Position numbers and translations under genes: made by a program | In this document: one piece after another, positions 1-10,710 of the stretch | Layout of the letters: every line of letters starts with the position of its first letter | Position numbering within the stretch: position 1 is the stretch's first letter | From: an uncultured Planctomycetia bacterium | GTDB lineage: Bacteria > Planctomycetota > UBA1135 > GCA-002686595 | Reading direction: 5' to 3' | DNA length: 20,919 nt | Assembly (NCBI GenBank): GCA_938003765.1 | Contig: CALKYE010000309.1 | Location: 1-20,919, forward strand | Notes under the pieces: generated by a model | Databases searched by the model: none | Told to the model about the DNA's origin: nothing | What the model saw: the letters and a program-made list of their open reading frames with translations, nothing else

Positions 1-130
1 CGATCGTCGAAGGCCCCGCACGCCCTCCCAGGGGCGCACCTCTACATCGAATCGCACGTTCACGTTAGAGTTCGTGCGCTCGCGTCGGAATCGTCGGCGC
101 GCCACGCCCGACCCCAACCCACTCCACGCC

Positions 131-670
131 GTGACTACCCAAACGCTCTCGATCCGTCCGGACATGACCATGGAGCAGATCATGTCGCTGGCGCCCTCGG
201 CCCAGCGCGCCCTGTTCCAGCGCTACCACATCGGCGGCTGCTCGTCGTGCGGCTTCCAGCCGACCGACACGCTCGCGCAGGTGTGCAAGGACCACAACAT
301 CCTCGACGTGAACGAGGTGGTGCGCACGATCCAGAACGCCGAGGACGCCGACCGCAACGTGCAGATCGGGGTCGAGCAGGTGAAGGCCTGGCTCGACGCG
401 GGCGAGGACTTCTCGTTCATCGACGTGCGCACGCCCGAGGAGCTGGCGATCTCCAAGCTCGCGCAGGCCGAGCCGCTCGACTACCAGAACTCGGGCAAGT
501 ACATGACCCTGCCCAAGGACCGCCGCATCGTGTTCATGTGCCGCAGCGGCATGCGCTCGCTCGACGTGGCGGCTTACTTCCGCGGCCACGGCTTCACCCA
601 GGTCTACTCCATGACGGGGGGCATCCTGGCCTGGAGCGAGAAGATCGACCCGCGCATCCCGCGTTACTGA
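131..670 (+). CDS. DUF1858-like domain fused to a rhodanese domain
   Basis: Predicted cytoplasmic sulfur-transfer or redox protein of 179 residues. The N-terminal 75 residues resemble the DUF1858 redox-disulfide domain, with a GGCSSCG motif (Cys37, Cys40) and a third cysteine at 52. The C-terminal part is a rhodanese domain: FIDVRTPEEL near residue 100, then the active-site loop CRSGMRS with catalytic Cys137, and the usual GGILAW ending. Rhodaneses carry sulfur as a cysteine persulfide; the natural acceptor here cannot be told. I chose the GTG at 131 because TLSIRPDMTMEQ just after it looks like the first strand of the N-terminal domain. A longer reading from the GTG at 74 adds only an arginine-rich stretch that looks untranslated, and the ATG at 164 would cut the domain. 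No Shine-Dalgarno is visible. The gene stands alone upstream of a strong terminator. Confidence 0.85.
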   Translation: MTTQTLSIRPDMTMEQIMSLAPSAQRALFQRYHIGGCSSCGFQPTDTLAQVCKDHNILDVNEVVRTIQNAEDADRNVQIGVEQVKAWLDAGEDFSFIDVRTPEELAISKLAQAEPLDYQNSGKYMTLPKDRRIVFMCRSGMRSLDVAAYFRGHGFTQVYSMTGGILAWSEKIDPRIPRY

Positions 671-975
671 GAGCGCGAGCCCGCGTAGCGGCGCTGGCGG
701 CCGCGCGCGTTCCCCGCGTGCAAACTGCGCCGACAAGACGCCTTTACGGATCAGGGTCGCGGGGCTAGTCTCGAACTCGTCGAAGGCGTGGCGCCACGCC
801 GACGACCATGACAATCAGGGCGGCTTCTCGAGCGACGCGAAACCGCCTCATCGCCTCCTCCGGCGCCACCGGAGGGCTCCGAGGGCTCACCTGCCAGAGC
901 TATCGGGGTTGCTGGCGAGGTTTCTGCCAACCTCACCAGCCGTCAGGTCGGCCCTGCCACCGGCCTTGACCCGCG
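671..975 (+). other. Non-coding stretch with successive hairpins
   Basis: No convincing gene lies here. It holds a perfect 16-base palindrome at 785-800 and three hairpins in a row: 857-863 with 869-875 (7 bp), 911-922 with 929-940 (11 pairs around one C/A mismatch, six-base loop) and 942-951 with 960-970 (10 pairs, one G-U, one bulge). The terminator follows directly. A weak promoter-like pair (TTTACG at 743-748, TAGTCT at 766-771, 17-base spacer) could start a separate RNA of about 235 bases, but matches are poor. It may be a 3' untranslated region of the rhodanese gene or a small RNA. Confidence 0.35.
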
Positions 976-1011
976 CGGAGTCGCCCCGAGAGGGGCGACT
1001 CCGGTTTTTTT
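976..1011 (+). terminator. Intrinsic (rho-independent) terminator
   Basis: A perfect 12-bp stem (976-987 with 992-1003) closes a GAGA loop and is followed by seven T residues at 1005-1011. The T run is only on the plus-strand side, so it ends rightward transcripts, from the rhodanese gene or a small RNA starting after it. It does not look bidirectional. Confidence 0.9.
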
Positions 1012-1378
1012 AGGCGCGCCGTCGCAGCGCCCGCTCGAGTTCGAGCGAACGCGTGTCCGCTCGCGCGCTGACGAAGCGGGCTCGAGTCGCGCGACGCAGA
1101 GCTGCGCAGAGATCCGCGCACACCGCGATCGAGCCGCACGCTCGCCGCGGATCACGACGCGAGTGCGCGCGCGTCGTTCGCCGTCGCGGTGCGCTAAGTC
1201 CGCAGGCCTCGAAGCCAAAGCGGCGCGCGCCTCGGAGCGGAGCCCCTCGACCTCGGCGCCGAACGCTCGCGATCAGATTCGCGGGCGCATTGCGAACGCC
1301 GAGGAAGAAGCGGCGCTCAGTCGTCGACCCTCGCCGCGCGGATCGGCGCTCGCCTCGGCCTTCTGGCCTGCGTTCGAG
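1012..1378. other. Intergenic stretch without recognisable gene
   Basis: This lies between the rightward terminator and the stop of the leftward prepilin gene. Reading frames crossing it encode low-complexity, arginine- and alanine-rich sequence typical of non-coding GC-rich DNA. A short inverted repeat (CGCTCGA/TCGAGCG around 1032-1047) is visible. I see no T-tailed hairpin that would terminate the leftward operon. Confidence 0.5.
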
Positions 1379-1888
1379 TCAGCGTTCTGGCGCGACCGCG
1401 ACGTCGCCGCTGCCGCGGTGGATGCGCAGCACGCGTCGTTCGCCGCGGAACGACAGCTCCACTTCGCCGTGCTCGCTCACCAGGCCGCGCGCGTCGATCG
1501 TGAGCATCTGGTCTTCGCCCAGCTCGACGCTCTCGACCACCACACCCGCGAACACGCCCTCGCCCTCGAAGCGGCGGTGGATGGGAACCGTTTCGCCGAT
1601 CCCGCCGACGAGCTCGTCCTTGGGGTTGAGCGCGCGCCAGCCGTCCGAGTCGAACGCCATGCGGATCGGCTGCTTGTCGAGTGCGGCGCGGTTCTGGAGC
1701 TTGCGCAGGTCGTGCGCGAGCAGCCGGCAAGCGTTGTCCAGCGTCACGTCGTGGCGGTCGAAGTAGCCCGGGATCGCGACCACCGCGATCAGGCCCAGCA
1801 CGAGCAGCGCGAGCAGCACGACCACCAGCGAGACACCGGCGCTGGCCGTGCGAGTTCCACGAATGCGCAAGCGGTGGGGGATTCGCAT
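1379..1888 (-). CDS. GspH/FimT-like prepilin
   Basis: Predicted type IV pilin-like or type II secretion minor pseudopilin, 169 residues. A basic 18-residue leader ends in glycine (TASAG), the expected prepilin peptidase site, followed by one hydrophobic helix (VSLVVVLLALLVLGLIAVV, 19-37). The globular part resembles GspH/FimT: an LAHDLRKLQNRAAL helix, then IRMAFDSDGWRAL and a C-terminal LTIDARGL...VLRIHRGSGDVAV segment. The glutamate almost always found at position +5 of the mature pilin is missing; the residue is Val23. ATG at 1888 is chosen because it gives a normal leader length; GAAAAGG about 10 bases upstream may be the ribosome binding site. It follows the sigma-54 activator by 53 bases on the same strand and is probably co-transcribed. 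No other pilus or secretion genes are in the window. Confidence 0.75.
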   Translation of the reverse strand: MRIPHRLRIRGTRTASAGVSLVVVLLALLVLGLIAVVAIPGYFDRHDVTLDNACRLLAHDLRKLQNRAALDKQPIRMAFDSDGWRALNPKDELVGGIGETVPIHRRFEGEGVFAGVVVESVELGEDQMLTIDARGLVSEHGEVELSFRGERRVLRIHRGSGDVAVAPER

Positions 1889-1941
1889 CGCTGTGGTCGC
1901 CTTTTCGACCCGGCGGCCCCCGGGCCTGAACCGCAGAGCCC

Positions 1942-6870
<4,929 letters not shown>

Positions 6871-6977
6871 GGGGGCGTCCAGCGTGCGGACCCGCCCGTC
6901 CCGGAGCTGGATCGCGAAATCTGGACGCCTTCAGGCTACTCGCCCGCGCGCGGGCCCGAAACGGGCGCGACGGCCGC
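6871..6977 (-). other. Short gap between secreted protein and activator genes
   Basis: The 107-base gap has a 12-base palindrome (6943-6954) and an adjacent 5-bp hairpin (6954-6958 with 6962-6966) just after the stop codon of the upstream gene. Neither has a T run on the minus strand, so read-through from the secreted protein gene into the activator is plausible. No -24/-12 element was found here. Confidence 0.4.
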
Positions 6978-8795
6978 TCAGCTGCCCGGCAGGAGGAATC
7001 CAGGGCCTGCGGGTCCCTTGACGCGTCGGATGGTCCCGTCCTGGCCCCAGATCACGTACGTCGTCGAGGCGCCGCTCTGAACGGTGCACGCGGCGTCACC
7101 GGAGGGCGTGAAGGCCAGCGTCGGACCGTAGTGCAGCTCACGAGGAGTCATGCGCACCGGCGCCTGGCCCGCGGAGGCGCGCCAGAGCAGTTCGCCGCTG
7201 GCCCCGGAGAGCACGTAGATCGTCTGGCCGTCGGCGCGCGAGACTCCGCGCCGGAAGCCGCTCGTCAGGCCGAACTCGTGCAGGTCCTCGAGCGCCGTCG
7301 ACACGCCTGCCTCGACCCGCGCCAGGCCGTTGTCTTCGGGCTCGTCGACGTACGTCGCCGACAGGATGAGCTGGCCGCCCGCCACGTCGAAGTAGTCCAG
7401 CGTGCTGAACTCGTCCTCGAGCACCAGCGCAGTGGGGCTGGTCGCGTCGATCGCGAACATCGAGCGCTCCACCAGTCCGACCGTCTCCGGCTCGTCCTTG
7501 GCGATGACGTACAGCGACTGTCCATCGGGCGTCGCGAAGGCGCGCTCGACCACCAGCTCGCCGTAGTACAGGAAGGGCGCGCTCGATTCGCCGGAGGTGC
7601 CCGTGAGGTTCTCGACCAGCGGCAGCGCGCCCGCGAAGCCCGAGCCCGCGGCGGGCAACGTCACGGCGTACAGGTCGGACTTCTCGAGACCGTTGACGTT
7701 CAGCGAGCGGTCCCCGGCGGCCAGGATGAAGCGTCCGGCGGAGTTGAAGAAGAAGTCGCCGATCTCGTCGATGTAGTCGTCGAACAGCGCGGGCTGGGTG
7801 ACGTGCAGCGAGCTGCTCGCACCACTCGCCCAGGGCACCGGAGCAAGCCATGCCTCGTAGCCCCAGTAGTGGCCGTTGGTCGTGCGCCACGCGCACCACT
7901 GACCGTCCTCGGAGACCGTGAGCCACGGACCGTGCACCGCCTCGGGCGCGAGGCCAACTCCCGCTGTGGGATAGAGGCCGTCGCCCACGCGTCGCGCCGC
8001 GCCCGTGCGGCCGAACACGAGCGGGTAGGTCAGGCCGCTCTCATCGAGCCCGAGCGCGGCGCAGTACAGCCCGTTGAAGGTCGAGACCAGCTCGCGCGCG
8101 ACGCCGTGTGGCGCGGCGTTGCCGACCGCGACGGGCTGGGCCTGGGCGCCAGGCGTGCGCTCGAAGCGCAGCAGACCGTTCGTGCCGACTGCCGCGCCCC
8201 ACGCTCCGAGCAGCGCAATGCCGGCGCCCTCGAAGTTCTGAGGTGGCAGGTTGGCGGTGCGCGCGGTGACGAGGCCGTTGGCGATGGCGATCTCGTACAA
8301 GTCGCCACCGGCGAACGACTGCGTCGCGATGAGCATGTGCGAGCCGTCGGGCGAAACCGCCACTCGATCGGCGAACGGGCTCTGCCCAGGCGAGGGGGTG
8401 AGGAACTCGATCAAGCGCCGCACTTGACCGGACCCAGTGACGACGAAGTAGCCGTACGACTCACCCGCGTCGGTGTCACGGCGGTAGGCGTACAGCGAGC
8501 CGCCTCCCTCTGGCAGCGCGAGACGTGAAGCGCCCGGCACGTCGTCCCGGAAGCGCGCGCGGTTGCTCGCGAAGGAGTTGATCGCCGTCCGGCCGGCGCA
8601 CTCGATCGGGATCAGTGTGATGCCGCTGAGCGCTTCGAACTGCGAAGGCGGCGCGCCGCCCGCGGGGTCGATCAGCCACACCGAGCTCGCGCCGCTCGGG
8701 CTGGTCTGAAGCGCTGCGAGTTGCGCGCTGGCCGCGAGCGGCAGTGCGAGGACGCTGGCGAGGATGGCGCAGGAGCGGAGCGGGGTGTTGGGCAT
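6978..8795 (-). CDS. Secreted propeller-like protein, paralogue A
   Basis: Predicted exported protein of 605 residues, family not recognised. A signal peptide (MPNTPLRSCAILASVLALPL, then AASA) is probably cleaved after residue 24. The rest is beta-rich, with repeated strand-turn blocks such as VAVSPDGSHMLIATQS and LAFTPSGDAACTV, as in TolB/WD40-type propellers. It aligns along its length with the protein at 10711-12492: shared blocks include RARFRDDVPGASRLALP, HGPWLTVSEDGQWCAWR (from 288), IDEIGDFFF (342-350), YGPTLAFTPSG and the extreme C-terminus PGFLLPG plus one residue. ATG at 8795 is chosen because it begins the signal peptide; there is no clear Shine-Dalgarno. A sigma-54-type promoter lies about 105 bases upstream. 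The activator gene follows on the same strand. Confidence 0.85.
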   Translation of the reverse strand: MPNTPLRSCAILASVLALPLAASAQLAALQTSPSGASSVWLIDPAGGAPPSQFEALSGITLIPIECAGRTAINSFASNRARFRDDVPGASRLALPEGGGSLYAYRRDTDAGESYGYFVVTGSGQVRRLIEFLTPSPGQSPFADRVAVSPDGSHMLIATQSFAGGDLYEIAIANGLVTARTANLPPQNFEGAGIALLGAWGAAVGTNGLLRFERTPGAQAQPVAVGNAAPHGVARELVSTFNGLYCAALGLDESGLTYPLVFGRTGAARRVGDGLYPTAGVGLAPEAVHGPWLTVSEDGQWCAWRTTNGHYWGYEAWLAPVPWASGASSSLHVTQPALFDDYIDEIGDFFFNSAGRFILAAGDRSLNVNGLEKSDLYAVTLPAAGSGFAGALPLVENLTGTSGESSAPFLYYGELVVERAFATPDGQSLYVIAKDEPETVGLVERSMFAIDATSPTALVLEDEFSTLDYFDVAGGQLILSATYVDEPEDNGLARVEAGVSTALEDLHEFGLTSGFRRGVSRADGQTIYVLSGASGELLWRASAGQAPVRMTPRELHYGPTLAFTPSGDAACTVQSGASTTYVIWGQDGTIRRVKGPAGPGFLLPGS

Positions 8796-9398
8796 GGTGG
8801 TCTTGATGCGGCAGCGTTGCGTTGCTGGGCCGCCTCCGCCGCGGGCCGACTTCGGTCGAGGCGAATGGACGGATTCTCGATTCTCCGAACGACCGAGGGG
8901 CAACCGTTGTGCCGACCAGGCCGAGGGGGCCGCGCGCCTCCCCCGTTGGCAGTCTACCCTGGCTTTCCCGGGCCTTGGGGCCGCTTGAGTGCGCTCCGGG
9001 CCAGCGCGCCGCGCCGCGTGCGAGGGCCTGATCCGAAGCCCTGCAGTCTGATCCGTGGACCGCCCCGACGTGTTCGTCCTGATATCAGATTGGACGATTT
9101 CGCTCGGACTTGCGGGCGCTTTTCCCGGCGCGGCTGAAGGCCCTTCTCGGGGTCGCGGAGGCTGGTGCAAGCCCCCAGAGCCGGGCGCCGGCCCACGCCC
9201 GCGAACCCGCGGCGCCGCAGTTGACCTTCCACATTCCGTGAGCGTCCGACTCCGACCGGCGCAGCCTTGCGAAGGGCGGCGGTGGGTCGCGGTCCAAGAC
9301 GCTCCGACACGGCGCGCGAGTGCGGAACTCCGCGATCGACTCGACGCCGCGCTTCACCCCTCCATCCAACTGCTCTCACACCCTCGCCCGCGAACACC
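8796..9398. other. 603-base divergent control region
   Basis: This separates two divergently transcribed secreted protein genes. No gene is supported. It contains the minus-strand sigma-54-type element at 8900-8914 and a cluster of CTGAT-containing repeats: CTGATCCG at 9028-9035 and 9048-9055, and the palindrome CTGATATCAG at 9079-9088. For the plus-strand gene at 9399 I found only weak candidates; TTGACC at 9221-9226 has no convincing -10 partner. Confidence 0.55.
8900..8914 (-). promoter_or_regulatory. Sigma-54-type -24/-12 promoter for paralogue A
   Basis: The minus strand reads CGGCACAACGGTTGC. Against the sigma-54 consensus (TGGCAC, five bases, TTGC) only the first base differs; the GG and GC pairs are exactly 10 bases apart. 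Transcription would start near 8888, leaving a leader of about 93 bases before the ATG at 8795. It agrees at 13 of 17 positions with the site upstream of the paralogous gene. Confidence 0.6.
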
Positions 9399-10451
9399 AT
9401 GAAACCGACGGCGCTCCCTTCTCTCCGTGTGGCCGCTGCTCTGCTTGCTCTGACGCCCTGCGCTCTCAGCCAGGCCACGCAAAGCGGCTCGACGCTGAAC
9501 GTCCTCGGCACCCCGTCCGAGGACGTCATCACGATCGTGTTCGACGTCACTCCCGGAGACGCCCGCGTCTTCGGGGTGAGCGGCACGCCCGACGGCACGC
9601 TCTTCACGGGCGTGACCAAGCTGGTCGCGAGCACCCTCGCGTCCACGGACATCGTGAACGTCCAGATCCTCTCGGCCATGCCGCCCGAGCTCGACCTCAA
9701 CACCGGTGACGGCGACTCGCAGGTCCTGGTCGACATCCAGACGCCTTCGGGGCTGATGCCGACGTACTCCAAGGCGGTCGTTCGAGGCGGCGCGCAGAAG
9801 GACAGCGTGGTCTTCCAACTGACCGACAACGCTCTCGGCGGGACCTACGACTACGCCGTGTTCGGCGGCGAGGGCGAGAACGACGCCCAGGTCAAGTTCA
9901 CCTCCGACGTGTTGGGCGGCGTGACCACGCTGAACTGGCGCTACTTCGGCGGCGCGCTGACCGACAAGGTCCTGCTGGACCTCGTCACCAAGGCCGACGA
10001 AGTCATCGTGAACGCGCTCGGTCTGACCGGCGCGGGCGGCGATGAGTGGTTCATCAAGGCCGCGGGCGACGTGAACACGACGGCGCGGATCCAGACCGCT
10101 GCGCGCCTGGGCGCCGGCGGCGACTCGGCGCTCGTCGACACCTCCAACACGGGCAACGCGATCGTGCGCGGCGGCCTCGACGGCGGCGATGGCGACGACG
10201 TGCTCGAGGTCATCACCTCCAGCAGCATGCAGGCCAGCCCGCTGCTCCTGGGTGGCGCGGGCAACGACGTGCTGCTGATCAACATCGGCCAGAACCTGCT
10301 CGCCGGCAGCAACCCGCGCAACCTGGCGGGTGAGGGCAACGACACGGTCAGCATGCTGGTCGGCGCGGCCGTGCTCGGCAGCCCGTTCAGCGACGGCGGT
10401 CCCGGCAACGACAGCTTCACCGGAGTCGGCACGGCGGTGCACTTCGAGTGA
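9399..10451 (+). CDS. Secreted RTX-like protein with GG-x-G-x-D motifs
   Basis: Predicted exported protein of 350 residues. A signal peptide (MKPTALPSLRVAAALLALTP and on to about residue 25) is followed by a low-complexity, Gly/Asp/Val-rich body. Ten motifs related to the calcium-binding RTX repeat are spread through it, including TGDGDSQVL (102), GGEGENDAQ (156), GGDGDDVLE (262), GGAGNDVLL (285), GEGNDTVSM (311) and GGPGNDSFT (333). They recur about every 21-28 residues, not in the tandem nonapeptide array of classical RTX toxins, which suggests a beta-solenoid with one turn per repeat. No toxin, protease or other catalytic domain is seen. The ATG at 9399 begins the signal peptide; no Shine-Dalgarno is visible. 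A hairpin terminator follows. It sits between the two paralogous secreted proteins and may share their surface role. Confidence 0.8.
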   Translation: MKPTALPSLRVAAALLALTPCALSQATQSGSTLNVLGTPSEDVITIVFDVTPGDARVFGVSGTPDGTLFTGVTKLVASTLASTDIVNVQILSAMPPELDLNTGDGDSQVLVDIQTPSGLMPTYSKAVVRGGAQKDSVVFQLTDNALGGTYDYAVFGGEGENDAQVKFTSDVLGGVTTLNWRYFGGALTDKVLLDLVTKADEVIVNALGLTGAGGDEWFIKAAGDVNTTARIQTAARLGAGGDSALVDTSNTGNAIVRGGLDGGDGDDVLEVITSSSMQASPLLLGGAGNDVLLINIGQNLLAGSNPRNLAGEGNDTVSMLVGAAVLGSPFSDGGPGNDSFTGVGTAVHFE

Positions 10452-10489
10452 GCCGATCCGCTCCGGCCCCACGGCCGTCGCCCCCCCAA

Positions 10490-10531
10490 GCAGCGCCCGC
10501 CCGGTCCGTACGCCGGGTGGGCGCTGCCTTT
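10490..10531 (+). terminator. Probable terminator hairpin after the RTX-like gene
   Basis: A 15-bp stem with one G-U pair (10490-10504 with 10513-10527) and an eight-base loop is followed by CTTT. The stem is very strong but the T run is short, so efficiency is uncertain. It lies 38 bases after the stop codon at 10451. Confidence 0.65.
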
Positions 10532-10541
10532 CGGGCGCGGC

Positions 10542-10576
10542 TTCCAGAACCTGGAACCCGATCCACGGACTGGAAC
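10542..10576 (+). promoter_or_regulatory. Candidate activator binding site (inverted repeat plus half-site)
   Basis: TTCCAGAACCTGGAA at 10542-10556 is a perfect 6-3-6 inverted repeat. CTGGAAC occurs at 10551-10557 and again at 10570-10576, 19 bases on, about two helical turns. The site is about 130-145 bases upstream of the start predicted from the -24/-12 element at 10661, a usual distance for a sigma-54 enhancer. Binding by the Fis-type domain encoded at 1942-6870 is inference; I did not find the same repeat upstream of paralogue A. Confidence 0.35.
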
Positions 10577-10660
10577 GAACAGGGCCCGGCCCCCCGCTCC
10601 GTCGCACGCGGGTACCCTTGAAACACGCGCCGCACGCGGCCAGCACTGGTTCCGCCCGGG

Positions 10661-10675
10661 GGGTACACCGGTTGC
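10661..10675 (+). promoter_or_regulatory. Sigma-54-type -24/-12 promoter for paralogue B
   Basis: The site reads GGGTACACCGGTTGC. The invariant GG and GC pairs are exactly 10 bases apart and TTGC is perfect; two bases of the -24 box (first and fourth) depart from TGGCAC. Predicted start is near 10687, 24 bases before the ATG at 10711. The spacer also resembles that of the site at 8900-8914 (ACCGG versus AACGG). Confidence 0.5.
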
Positions 10676-10710
10676 GCAGCGCGACTGGGCCTTCCGGGAC
10701 GCCCATCGAG

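Noticed and set aside
855..1011. Known RNA class (SRP RNA, tmRNA, 6S or RNase P)
   Set aside because: GTCAGGTC at 942-949 recalls SRP RNA, but the following GGAA-type loop and AGCA are absent. No tmRNA tag or CCA-bearing acceptor arm and no RNase P core motifs were seen.
943..1218. Small open frame across the terminator on the minus strand
   Set aside because: It encodes Arg/Ala-rich sequence with no motif, runs through the terminator hairpin and has no ribosome binding site.
6943..6966. Palindrome and hairpin as a terminator between paralogue A and the activator
   Set aside because: No T run follows on the minus strand; GC-rich palindromes of this size are expected by chance in this composition.
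9258..9270. Possible sigma-54 promoter for the RTX-like gene (CGGCGCAGCCTTGC at 9257-9270)
   Set aside because: The GG and GC pairs are nine bases apart instead of ten, and sigma-54 promoters are intolerant of spacing changes. It would also leave a leader of about 117 bases.
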